64,000 nucleotides of DNA. Source: Oceanispirochaeta sp. M1. Lineage in GTDB: Bacteria > Spirochaetota > Spirochaetia > DSM-2461. The stretch spans positions 1 through 64,000 of the forward strand of contig NZ_QQPQ01000021.1 of the NCBI RefSeq assembly GCF_003346715.1, read 5' to 3'. Under the pieces are notes generated by a model. It was not told where the DNA came from. It did not search any database and was given only the letters and a program-made list of their open reading frames with translations. Below, one piece after another: positions 43,446 to 51,958 of this stretch (positions are counted from its first letter, which is position 1; the number at the start of each line of letters is the position of its first letter). Both the position numbers and the translations under genes were made by a program.

Positions 43446-44467
43446 TGGAAAAAACAGACGCGAAGAGACTGCAGATCCTAAAAATCCTCTCAGAAGAAGA
43501 CCAGCCTCTTTCAAGTCAGGTCATAAAGGAGCGCCTTCAGGAGCGGGGAACTGCCCTGAGTGAGCGTACTGTCCGTTTTCATATGCTTGCCCTCGACAAG
43601 GCCGGACTCACAGAGTACAAGGAAAAAAAAGGGCGCTACCTTACATCGGGCGGCCATAAGGAGATTGCCAGAAATCAGGTCTATGACCGGGTTGGTTTTC
43701 TCTCTTCCCGCATTGATGAGCTCTCTTATCAGATGAATTTCAACTGGAAAAAAAGGAAGGGGACCGTACTGGTTAATGTGAGTCTTGTTCCTCTGGAAAA
43801 CTCATCAGTTGTCTATCATCTTATGGCTCCTGTATTTGAATCAGGATTGACAATGGGACAGAAAGTGGCTGTCTTCCGTCCCGGTGAGAAAATCGGTGAT
43901 ACCGAGATCCCTCCCGGATATTTTGGACTGGGAACGGTCTGTTCCATTACTCTGAACGGAGTCTTCTTAAAAAGCGGCATTCCTGTGACCTCTGTTTTTG
44001 GCGGACTTCTTGAGATCTCCGGAAGCCGTCCCGACCGTTTTGCGGCAATCATCAACTACAACGGGACAAGCGTTGACCCCCTAGAAGTTTATATCAGCAG
44101 CGGAATGACCGACTGCCGGGGAGCTTCTGAGGCGGGGCATGGCTTTATCGGGGCCAGTTTTCGTGAGATTCCCGCCGGCAGTCTGGATCAGGTGACTGAA
44201 ATACATGCAAAGCTGACCGAGATGGGGCTGGGTGGAATTCTCAAAATAGGCTATTCCGGGCATTCTCTGCTGGATATTCCGGTTGCCGACGGACGTATTG
44301 GTTTGATTACTGCGGGAGGACTAAATTCTATCTCCGCCCTGACGGAAGCTGATATTGCCGTTAAGTCAAAAGCCCTCTCAGGGATGATTGAATATGATCA
44401 GTTGATAATGTATACCGAGCTCTATGACGCCCTCAGTAAAATCCGGAATAAAAGTCAGTCTTTCTGA
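43445..44467 (+). CDS. NrpR-type transcriptional regulator (HTH plus DUF128)
   Basis: A 340-residue protein. The N-terminal winged helix (about 5-70) includes LSSQVIKERLQERGTALSE and RTVRFHMLALDKAGL. One NrpR/DUF128 effector domain follows (about 80-325), with motifs MAPVFESGLTMGQKVAVF, IPPGYFGLGTVCSITLNGVF and GGLNSISALTEADI. In methanogenic archaea NrpR represses nitrogen genes and binds 2-oxoglutarate; the bacterial role is little known. The ATG overlaps the ilvY-like stop (TGATG), so the two regulators are coupled. A link to nitrogen or branched-chain amino acid control is inferred. Confidence 0.84.
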   Translation: MEKTDAKRLQILKILSEEDQPLSSQVIKERLQERGTALSERTVRFHMLALDKAGLTEYKEKKGRYLTSGGHKEIARNQVYDRVGFLSSRIDELSYQMNFNWKKRKGTVLVNVSLVPLENSSVVYHLMAPVFESGLTMGQKVAVFRPGEKIGDTEIPPGYFGLGTVCSITLNGVFLKSGIPVTSVFGGLLEISGSRPDRFAAIINYNGTSVDPLEVYISSGMTDCRGASEAGHGFIGASFREIPAGSLDQVTEIHAKLTEMGLGGILKIGYSGHSLLDIPVADGRIGLITAGGLNSISALTEADIAVKSKALSGMIEYDQLIMYTELYDALSKIRNKSQSF

Positions 44468-45042
44468 TTGAACAGTCGGATTTCCGCCGTTTCCAGATGA
44501 TTCTGTGAGCGGTGATCTTTGGCAGCCACGTTTTTCGGCCATGTCAGAGCAATCTGAAGAATATCTCCATGGGAGATCAGGAGGATATCTTTTCCCTCAA
44601 ACTGTTCCTCCATTCCGTTTATAAAAGAGATAAACCGTGCTCTCACTTCATCCGGGCTTTCCACAGAGTTATGGTTATTTCCTCCGTCCAGAACATCCTT
44701 TTTCCACACTTTTTTATAGTTTGAATCACCGGACTTCTCATAATCTCCAAAATTTCTCTCTCTTAATGATGCTGTGAGAGTAGGGATTCCTGTCTGGAGT
44801 ATTTCTGATACCAGAGATGCGGTCTCCATCGTTCGTAAAAAGTCCGAGCAGTAGATCAGAGTTTCTCCATCCAGACAGCTGGAAGATTCCAGGGATTCCC
44901 GGATCTGCTGTCTGCCTGTTTCGGATAGACCGTAGCTATTACATCCATTGGCGGGATCGCTGATAATAATACTCTTTTCATTGGCCAGACTCCGTCCATG
45001 TCTCATGAGATAGTATTTATTTTTTAGTGTGTCGGGAGTCAT
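44455..45042 (-). CDS. Histidine phosphatase family protein
   Basis: A 195-residue phosphoglycerate-mutase-like phosphatase. The catalytic RHG motif lies in YYLMRHGRSLANE near residue 11. The second phosphate-binding Arg is in CSDFLRTMETA near 67, the Glu is in LRERNFGDYE near 93 and the second His is in LLISHGDILQIAL near 156. Substrate is not evident. The 3' end overlaps the convergent NrpR-type gene by 13 nt. Confidence 0.9.
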   Translation of the reverse strand: MTPDTLKNKYYLMRHGRSLANEKSIIISDPANGCNSYGLSETGRQQIRESLESSSCLDGETLIYCSDFLRTMETASLVSEILQTGIPTLTASLRERNFGDYEKSGDSNYKKVWKKDVLDGGNNHNSVESPDEVRARFISFINGMEEQFEGKDILLISHGDILQIALTWPKNVAAKDHRSQNHLETAEIRLFNQKD

Positions 45043-45153
45043 ATTTTCCTTCCTGTTCTGGAACTTTTCACTGATATAACAATTATAAACAGCTTTTATC
45101 TTTAGCGGAATAGGCCTTGACTGATGAATGCGTAATATTTAGTCTTAACTATA

Positions 45154-46269
45154 ATGAAATTAGCAATAACACATGACTGGCTGACTGTTCCAGGGGGCGC
45201 TGAAAAAGTCGTCAAACGCTGGTATGATATTTACCCTGATGCTCCTATTCACACCACGGTGTATGACCGCAAGAAAATCGGTCATATCTTTGACAGCAGC
45301 AGAGTCGTTCCCTCCTTTATGCAGAAGGTTCCTTTTTCAAAGAAACACTATACCAAGATGCTCAGTCTTATGCCCCGGGCCTTTGAGGAGTTTGACCTGT
45401 CTGAATACGATGTGGTGCTGTCATCCTCATCTTCCTGTGCCAAAGGGGTGATCACCACTCCTGATTCTGTTCATATTGCATACGTACATTCTCCCATGCG
45501 CTATGCATGGGATCTCTATCATGAATACTATGCCTCTTCGGGAGCTCTGGCCCGTTTTGTAATGCGTAGAACAATGCCCGGAGTAAGACAGTGGGATATG
45601 CTCTCCAGCCAGAGGGTGGATTATTTTATTGCCAATTCCAACTTTGTCGCCCGGCGTATCAGAAAGTATTACCGCCGAGAAGCGGATGTAATCTTTCCTC
45701 CGGTAAATACTGAATTTTATACCCCCGGTGATCCCGGAAGGGCCGGAGAAGGGGAAGACTACTATATGATCATCTCCCGATTTGTCCCCTATAAAAAAAT
45801 AGATCTTGCCATTGAAGCATGTAATGCCCTGAACAGGCGTCTTGTGATTATCGGAGGCGGTCCGGATGAACAGCGTCTGAAAGATATGGCGGGTCCCACA
45901 ATCGAATTTAAAGGCTCTCTCAATGATGAAGAAGTCAGGGATAATTACAGGGGCTGCAAGGCTTTTCTTTTTCCTGCACTGGAAGATTTCGGAATTACTC
46001 CCGTGGAGGCACAGGCCTGCGGACGTCCCGTTATCGCCCTGAAGAAGGGAGGAGCCCTTGATACGGTTATTGCCGGAAAAACCGGTGTCTTTTTTGAAAA
46101 ACAGGACAGCGAAAGTCTTACGGCAGCCATGACTGAACTTGAAGGTATGAGCTGGGATTCTGATTTTATCCGCAAACATGCCGAAGGCTTTTCCAATGAA
46201 CGTTTCGACCGGGAAATTACCGATTATGTCGATGAAAAATGGACAGCCCGCTTAAAGGAAATAACTTGA
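45154..46269 (+). CDS. GT4-family glycosyltransferase
   Basis: A 371-residue GT-B fold enzyme. The N-terminal half has the family motif THDWLTVPGGAEKVV and a YVHSPMRYAWDLY segment. The donor-binding half has IISRFVPYKKIDLAIEAC near 210 and ALEDFGITPVEAQACGRPVI near 280, with the conserved Glu of the EX7E pattern. It would transfer a sugar to a lipid-linked polysaccharide precursor in the cytoplasm. No good ribosome site precedes the ATG. It is first of three glycosyltransferases overlapping by a few nt, marking a polysaccharide operon. Confidence 0.92.
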   Translation: MKLAITHDWLTVPGGAEKVVKRWYDIYPDAPIHTTVYDRKKIGHIFDSSRVVPSFMQKVPFSKKHYTKMLSLMPRAFEEFDLSEYDVVLSSSSSCAKGVITTPDSVHIAYVHSPMRYAWDLYHEYYASSGALARFVMRRTMPGVRQWDMLSSQRVDYFIANSNFVARRIRKYYRREADVIFPPVNTEFYTPGDPGRAGEGEDYYMIISRFVPYKKIDLAIEACNALNRRLVIIGGGPDEQRLKDMAGPTIEFKGSLNDEEVRDNYRGCKAFLFPALEDFGITPVEAQACGRPVIALKKGGALDTVIAGKTGVFFEKQDSESLTAAMTELEGMSWDSDFIRKHAEGFSNERFDREITDYVDEKWTARLKEIT

Positions 46270-47312
46270 AAATACTCTTTGTCTGCTCCGCCCGTGAATG
46301 GGGTGGGAATGAGAAGTGGTCAACCATGGCCATGAATGAACTTGAGAAACAGGGACATAGTGTGAGCATCCTTTTAAGGAATCCCCTCCTTGGCAAAAAA
46401 TTTGGAAAGCCCTGGCTTTTTGCTCCCTTTATTACAGCCTTTGATCCTTTTACTTTCCTGATTACTTTTTTTATCCTTCTTTTTAAAAGGCCCGATGCCA
46501 TAGTCAGCACTAAAAAGGCCGAGTATTTTGTGCTTGGTGTATTAAGCCGCCTTTTCCGTATCCGTCATATTCTCAGGCTGGGGATTGTCAGGGACCTGGA
46601 CAGCGGCTGGCGCCGTTTTGTCTATACCCGTCTGAATGAGGGAATTATAGTCAACGCTAAAAGAACCAAGGATAATTTTCTGAAATATGACTTTGTGGAT
46701 CAGGATAGAATCAAACTGATCTATAACGGTATTCCCGAGATTAAGACCGGCAGTGTTCCCGAGAGAAAGGACAGCCGTCTGAATATTGTTTCAGTGGGAA
46801 CTCTTACTCCCCGAAAGGGATTTCATCTTCTTTTTGATGCACTGGCTTCTCTGCCCGAGGATGTCCGGAAGGGTATCCGTCTCACCATTGTGGGCAGCGG
46901 ACTTATGAAGGCCGAGCTTAATAAACAGATTAAAGATCTTAAGCTGGAAGATTCTGTTGATATGGCCGGGTTTCAGAGTGATCCTGTCCCCTTTCTGCAG
47001 ACAGCGGATATCTTTGCCCTGGTGTCTGAAAACGAAGGAATCTCCAATGCCCTGTTAGAGGGGATGATGCTGGGACTTCCGGTTCTTACGACATTATCGG
47101 GAGGAACCGAAGAGTTTCTGGTGGATAATAAAAACGGATTTGCAGTGGAACGAGAGGCGGTTGCCATAGCCAGGCGTATGGAAGAACTCTATGGGCGCAG
47201 AGCCGAACTTCCTGCCATAGGTGCTGCCGGAACTGAGACAGTAAAAGAGTTTTTCTCCCTAAGCCGTATGGGTCGTGAAGTGGAAGCCTTTCTGGAGACT
47301 CCCCGTGACTGA
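46266..47312 (+). CDS. GT4-family glycosyltransferase
   Basis: A 348-residue glycosyltransferase of GT-B fold. The start is ILFVCSAREWGGNEKWS, followed by a short hydrophobic region near 65-80 that may touch the membrane. The donor domain has VGTLTPRKGFHLLFDAL near 180 and the Glu-containing SENEGISNALLEGMMLGLPV near 255. The TTG at 46266 follows AAAGGA and overlaps the previous stop (TTGA); the ATG further upstream at 46239 is less likely. Sugar and linkage are unknown. Confidence 0.9.
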   Translation: MKILFVCSAREWGGNEKWSTMAMNELEKQGHSVSILLRNPLLGKKFGKPWLFAPFITAFDPFTFLITFFILLFKRPDAIVSTKKAEYFVLGVLSRLFRIRHILRLGIVRDLDSGWRRFVYTRLNEGIIVNAKRTKDNFLKYDFVDQDRIKLIYNGIPEIKTGSVPERKDSRLNIVSVGTLTPRKGFHLLFDALASLPEDVRKGIRLTIVGSGLMKAELNKQIKDLKLEDSVDMAGFQSDPVPFLQTADIFALVSENEGISNALLEGMMLGLPVLTTLSGGTEEFLVDNKNGFAVEREAVAIARRMEELYGRRAELPAIGAAGTETVKEFFSLSRMGREVEAFLETPRD

Positions 47313-48504
47313 ACATTCGGGCACCGGGGAACAATCGGGTGCTGGGGAACATAAAAAGATCCTTCACCTTTTTCCCGAGTTTAAACGAGGGGGAGCGCAG
47401 ATCAATGTTCTCCGTTTTATCAATGCCAGTCTTGATGATTTTGAGCATCATGTGGCTGCAGCTCCCCAGGATAAAACCCTTGAGGCTGAATATGATGCTT
47501 CAGGGACAGTTGTTCATCCCATAGATATGACCTCTGTAAAACTGAGGAGTATCCGTGCCCTTGTAAAACTGATCAAAGAGCTGAAACCCGACATTGTTCA
47601 TGTGAACGGAAAGGGTGCAGCCTTTTATGGATTTATTTCATCTTTCTTTACGGTCTTTCAGGTTCCGGGACGCCGTTCTCCTGAAAGTCGTTCCTACCGT
47701 ATGTTTCATACCATGCGGGGGTTCCATATCAAATATTCAGGTATGAAGCTTAAGGCTTATCTTGCGTTTGAACGTGCAGTTGCCCGAAGGATGGATGGAA
47801 CCGTACTGGTTTCTCCTTCTGAGAAGGAGCTGCTTAATACTAAAATCCCGGGTCTGGATCAGAGCCGCCTTTTTCTGATACCCAACGGCATCAATATTAA
47901 CGATGCAGAGCTGCCCGCAGATATCTCCCGCTGTCTTGAGTCTTATTCAAAGAATATAGTCACCCTTTCCCGTCTCTCTCATCAGAAAGACCTGATCACC
48001 ATGGTGGATGCCTTTGATCTTTTTGCCGGTGATATAGGGGATGCAGCCCTCCATGTGATGGGCGGCGAGACTCCTCAGGACAGGGAATATGCCGGGACTG
48101 TGCGGAGGCGTATAGAACAGTCTCCCTATAAGGAGAGGATCTTTCTATGGGGTTCAGTAAAGGATGCGGGCAGTCTTCTCCGCTACTTTGACCTTTACTG
48201 GAGCACTGCGCTGTTTGAGGGGCTCCCTACTGCTGTTGTGGAAGCGGCTCTCTGCCGTATTCCCATAGTAGGAACTGATTGTGTGGGCAATAAAGACCTT
48301 ATCATTCCCGGAAAAACAGGTATACTCACTTCCCCCGGGGATGCTTCTGATAATGCAGAAGGAATTCGGGAAGCTGTTACTTTGCTTGAGAAAGGAAAAT
48401 TCGTATCGTTTGTGGATGAGGCTGAAAGAATCTGCCTGGAATTTTCACCTGAAAATAATGTATTGAAAATAAAGGAAATGTATCGGTCTGTTTCTGAAGA
48501 CTGA
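47305..48504 (+). CDS. GT4-family glycosyltransferase
   Basis: A 399-residue GT-B fold enzyme. After a short repeat-like N-terminal linker (HSGTGEQSGAGEH) the fold begins at KILHLFPEFKRGGAQINVLR. Donor-domain motifs are TLSRLSHQKDLITMVDAF near 235 and ALFEGLPTAVVEAALCRIPIVG near 310. The GTG at 47305 overlaps the previous stop; an upstream ATG at 47275 would extend it by ten residues. It is the last of the three linked glycosyltransferases. Confidence 0.9.
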   Translation: MTEHSGTGEQSGAGEHKKILHLFPEFKRGGAQINVLRFINASLDDFEHHVAAAPQDKTLEAEYDASGTVVHPIDMTSVKLRSIRALVKLIKELKPDIVHVNGKGAAFYGFISSFFTVFQVPGRRSPESRSYRMFHTMRGFHIKYSGMKLKAYLAFERAVARRMDGTVLVSPSEKELLNTKIPGLDQSRLFLIPNGININDAELPADISRCLESYSKNIVTLSRLSHQKDLITMVDAFDLFAGDIGDAALHVMGGETPQDREYAGTVRRRIEQSPYKERIFLWGSVKDAGSLLRYFDLYWSTALFEGLPTAVVEAALCRIPIVGTDCVGNKDLIIPGKTGILTSPGDASDNAEGIREAVTLLEKGKFVSFVDEAERICLEFSPENNVLKIKEMYRSVSED

Positions 48505-48565
48505 CAATTCTTTGACTGTTAATTGTTTGTATATGTAAAGGCCCTTTGGCCATTGGAGAACTACT

Positions 48566-50428
48566 ATGAAAAAATCTATCCTTGTGATGCTCGCATTACT
48601 ACTTACTCTGACCGCAGGTCTCTCTGCGCAGAGCCACAATGCGGTGCCCCTGAGAGATACCGCATTATATAATTTCCTTGAACAGGCCGAGATGAAAGGA
48701 TACACGGGACAGCAGAGAGCCGTCCGTCCCTATCCCCGCTCTCTGGTTGTTTCTCTCCTGGAGGATGTTAAGAAATATCAGCCTAAGATGAGCCCTGCTG
48801 AAAAAGGGGTCTTTCTGGATTTCTATGATAAATATGTTGTGGATGAAGACCGGAAATTTCTTAAAGACGGTGATATAAGAGTTGAAGGTGAAATATTTAC
48901 CCTGAGAGGGGAAGTTGATGCCGAAATGCATGCTCAGGCAAAACTGAATGATATCACAGCTTCAGGGGGCGAGGTTATTGCAGCGGTCCGCTTAAAAGGT
49001 GATCTCGGCAGTTCTGTTTCCTGGGGACTGGATCTTGAAGGCGGCGCCTATGCGGCGGATGAATATGATAAGGATACAAGTTACGGTCCCACTGCCTGGG
49101 CACCCTATACTTATACAAAACAATGGGACGGAGGTATCCACCCCATTGATGGGCTGAATTACTTTGCAGCCATGCCTGACGGTCTTGCTTTTGGATATGC
49201 ATATGATGCCGAAATAGCGGCCTCTTTCTGGGACAATGCTGTGGATCTCCGCTTCGGACGTCTCAGACGTGACTGGGGTATGGGAGAGGGAAATCTCTTT
49301 CTCAGCAGCACAGCCCGCCCCTTTATGGGTTTTGAGGGATCTATTAATCCCTGGAAGTGGTTTAACCTCTCTTTCCTCACAGGAACATTGGAATATGGGG
49401 AAAGCTATAGAAATGTTGATGATTACAATATAAAGGGAACCTCACGGACTCAGCAGAATATGTTCTCAATCCTTCAGCTTGAAGTGATGCCCACGGACTG
49501 GTTGTATCTCGCTTTTTCAGACAGCGGTGTCTATATGAAACGTCCTGAGCTGGGATATCTTCATCCTCTCTACAGTCAGTTCTCCTATCAGAACAATGTG
49601 GGAGACTTTGATAACATGGCCATGGGTGGAACCATTGCTCTAAAGAAAGCCGGATGGGGAAAGGTTTACTTTTCTGCCTTTCTGGATGAAGCACGCTTCA
49701 ATCATCCCGATTTTTTTGGAAACTATGCCAATATGTACAGCTATCAGACCGGAGTTGAAGTACCCGTCCCCGGACTTCCCTGGACCACAGCTTTACTGCA
49801 GTACACAAAGATTGAACCCTTTACCTATACCCATTACACAGTTAACAGTTCTCCCTGGTATAACGGATTGGATATGGAGACTGACTATCTGAACAATGGG
49901 GAATCCCTTGGATACAGCCTTGAACCCAACTCCGACGAGCTTATGCTGAAGCTCAAGTCTCAGCCCAAAAAGGGATTTACCGCAGAGTTTGGTTACAGGA
50001 TGGTTCGCCATGGAACAAATGCGGGGAGTTATTACGATGCCTGGGGCAGCGGTGGATATCTGCAGGATGATGCCGGGAACTATATTGATGAAGATGGAAA
50101 TCCTGTAACAAATCCAAATCCAGATGATCCTGATTTTAATGGTGTCGCCCTGACTCCCGACAACGACCCCAACGGCGCCTACGGCCAGGAGGGCAGCAAG
50201 GATTTCCTCAAGGACGCAGTCTACGAATGGTTTCATATCTTCAGTCTGGGCGGAAGCTGGGATCTCACCAGCAGCGGAACACCCATCGCCTTCGGAGCAA
50301 ACTATGATTATGTACTGAAGTACTACTCAGACTATAAGAACACAGGAAACTTCAAGGCCGTTAATTCAGGATCTTTCCTGAATGAAAACAACCACCTCCT
50401 GTCTCTGACAATGACAATTTATCCTTGA
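48566..50428 (+). CDS. Outer-membrane protein, Wzi-like capsule assembly
   Basis: A 620-residue exported protein. The signal peptide is ILVMLALLLTLTAGLSAQ, cleaved near residue 22. A small helical region (about 25-95, LYNFLEQAEMKGYTG onward) precedes a long beta-barrel-like part with alternating aromatic strands. Layout resembles Wzi-type proteins that bind capsule at the cell surface. An Asp/Asn/Pro-rich insert near 505-540 (DEDGNPVTNPNPDDPDFNG) looks like a flexible, possibly calcium-binding loop. Neighbouring glycosyltransferases support the polysaccharide role, which is inferred. Confidence 0.75.
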   Translation: MKKSILVMLALLLTLTAGLSAQSHNAVPLRDTALYNFLEQAEMKGYTGQQRAVRPYPRSLVVSLLEDVKKYQPKMSPAEKGVFLDFYDKYVVDEDRKFLKDGDIRVEGEIFTLRGEVDAEMHAQAKLNDITASGGEVIAAVRLKGDLGSSVSWGLDLEGGAYAADEYDKDTSYGPTAWAPYTYTKQWDGGIHPIDGLNYFAAMPDGLAFGYAYDAEIAASFWDNAVDLRFGRLRRDWGMGEGNLFLSSTARPFMGFEGSINPWKWFNLSFLTGTLEYGESYRNVDDYNIKGTSRTQQNMFSILQLEVMPTDWLYLAFSDSGVYMKRPELGYLHPLYSQFSYQNNVGDFDNMAMGGTIALKKAGWGKVYFSAFLDEARFNHPDFFGNYANMYSYQTGVEVPVPGLPWTTALLQYTKIEPFTYTHYTVNSSPWYNGLDMETDYLNNGESLGYSLEPNSDELMLKLKSQPKKGFTAEFGYRMVRHGTNAGSYYDAWGSGGYLQDDAGNYIDEDGNPVTNPNPDDPDFNGVALTPDNDPNGAYGQEGSKDFLKDAVYEWFHIFSLGGSWDLTSSGTPIAFGANYDYVLKYYSDYKNTGNFKAVNSGSFLNENNHLLSLTMTIYP

Positions 50429-50446
50429 TCACACCGTGAACTCAAT

Positions 50447-51004
50447 ATGAAAATGAATAAGTTATACTGGATAATTCTATTACTACTCTTTATAGGAGGC
50501 CTGACATTTTGTGAGGATCAGGAGATAGGATGGGTCATCAGTCCTGAATTGCGTTTTACCACTCTTGATGAGCAAAAATTAACAATGGTGGGAGGACAAA
50601 TCGGATTAGTTCTTGATCAATGGATATTTGGAGCCGCCTTCTATTATGGGACATCAGACATAGTAAGTTTAGTTGATGTCAGTAGTGAAGATAATGGAAA
50701 TTACAGCTTCGCCTTTCCCCGAAACTTGATATATGGAGGAGGGGTTGTTGGGCGTAGTTTTTTTGCCCGTAGTTTTGTTCAACCCTATCTGGGCTTATTA
50801 GCAGGAGGGGGAGGGTCTATGGTCGCAAATAGAGGCGATGGAATCTTCATTGTAGAACCGCAGCTCGGAGCAGATATTATAATCTCCAAGGTTCGAATTT
50901 CCGGAGTCGTCTCTTATCGATTCAGTTTCTTTTCTGACTGGTTTCCAACATCCTGGGTCTCTGGATGGAATTACGGAATTATCTTAAAAATTTACAGTCA
51001 TTAA
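50447..51004 (+). CDS. Exported beta-rich protein, unknown
   Basis: A 185-residue protein with a signal-type N-terminus (LYWIILLLLFIGGLTFC). The mature part has alternating strands with glycine-rich turns (IYGGGVVGRSF, GLLAGGGGS), as in small outer-membrane beta-barrels. Base composition is more AT-rich than the gene before it, and codon choice differs (many ATA, TTA, AGA). No family is recognised. It follows the Wzi-like gene by 18 nt, with no clear own promoter. Confidence 0.7.
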   Translation: MKMNKLYWIILLLLFIGGLTFCEDQEIGWVISPELRFTTLDEQKLTMVGGQIGLVLDQWIFGAAFYYGTSDIVSLVDVSSEDNGNYSFAFPRNLIYGGGVVGRSFFARSFVQPYLGLLAGGGGSMVANRGDGIFIVEPQLGADIIISKVRISGVVSYRFSFFSDWFPTSWVSGWNYGIILKIYSH

Positions 51005-51092
51005 TTATAAAATAAAAAATAACTATATACAATTGGTTGCTTTTATAAAATTATGGTTTATTATTATAATATCATATTCTAAGGAGTTTCTA

Positions 51093-51887
51093 ATGAAAAA
51101 AGCGTTACTAATTTTCCTTTCTGTTTTATTTGTATTCTCATTTATGGCTTGCGATGACAGCCCAATGGAAGTTTCCATTGAGGATTGGAATGCCGATCAA
51201 CAGTTTAATTATGCTTTAGAAGGTAAGACCTTCGCAACTTCTGAACCTTTTGTAATTGTGAAAACGAATACGAATACAGCAACAAGTGATTCAGTCACGA
51301 GGACTTCTCTTGTAGATCAGAATGTGTCTGCCATTTATAGCGAGCTGACTGATAATGCCGGTACATTTTCAATGTCTTATTCTTTGACTTTCACATCTGC
51401 ATTTGATGTGGCCTATGTTGATACGGCAACCATTGGTTATTCAATTGCTAGGATTAATGCACATGAGAGTGGTGGAAATGATTGGTTTGATGATGAGGCT
51501 TGGGAATATGTCATTGGTGATTTCGCCACTGCAAGTGTTGGATTTGCTGGTAAAACACTCAGATCCGTATCTGTTTCAGGAACCTATAAGAAAATTGAAA
51601 AACAGAATGGAGTTAATTATTATGATATAATTATAACCTCTTATAATGAGAATACTCCTGATAACAATGTAGCTGATGGTACTACTAAGTCTGGAACATA
51701 TCCTGCTACAGTTACTGGATCGACCTATACAGAGGCTGTTAATGACTGGACAATGAAAGTGTCACCAGGTGATAAATACAGCCTAATTACAAGTGCAGAT
51801 GGAGTTGATTATCTTGAAATGGAATTTTCAGATATTGGTTTTAAGGATGAGTGGAGAACTTATGATGTAATGTACACTGCACCATAA
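51093..51887 (+). CDS. Lipoprotein, unknown
   Basis: A 264-residue lipoprotein. The signal is LLIFLSVLFVFSFMAC, with lipobox FMAC near residue 20 and acidic residues after the cysteine (DDSPMEVS). The remainder is Thr/Ser/Asp-rich and beta-like, without a recognisable domain. ATG 51093 follows AAGGAG; the frame opens earlier at 51033 but without support. It is AT-rich like the gene before it. A terminator follows. Confidence 0.78.
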   Translation: MKKALLIFLSVLFVFSFMACDDSPMEVSIEDWNADQQFNYALEGKTFATSEPFVIVKTNTNTATSDSVTRTSLVDQNVSAIYSELTDNAGTFSMSYSLTFTSAFDVAYVDTATIGYSIARINAHESGGNDWFDDEAWEYVIGDFATASVGFAGKTLRSVSVSGTYKKIEKQNGVNYYDIIITSYNENTPDNNVADGTTKSGTYPATVTGSTYTEAVNDWTMKVSPGDKYSLITSADGVDYLEMEFSDIGFKDEWRTYDVMYTAP

Positions 51888-51914
51888 TTTTCTTTGATAG
51901 CTATGAGTATTTGA

Positions 51915-51943
51915 GGTTGTCCTTTCTGGGACAACCTTTTTTT
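51915..51943 (+). terminator. Rho-independent terminator
   Basis: GGTTGTCC pairs with GGACAACC over TTTCTG and is followed by seven T. It ends the glycosyltransferase to lipoprotein series. Confidence 0.9.
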
Positions 51944-51958
51944 CGTCTCTTTTCATAT

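Noticed and set aside
45427-46179. Minus-strand ORF of 250 codons inside the first GT4 gene
   Set aside because: Antisense to conserved donor-binding motifs; composition is a mirror of the real gene.
47305-47352. Imperfect repeat in the N-terminus of the third GT4 gene
   Set aside because: Only two copies of a GTGEQS/GAGEH-like unit; too short to call a repeat feature, mentioned only in the gene entry.
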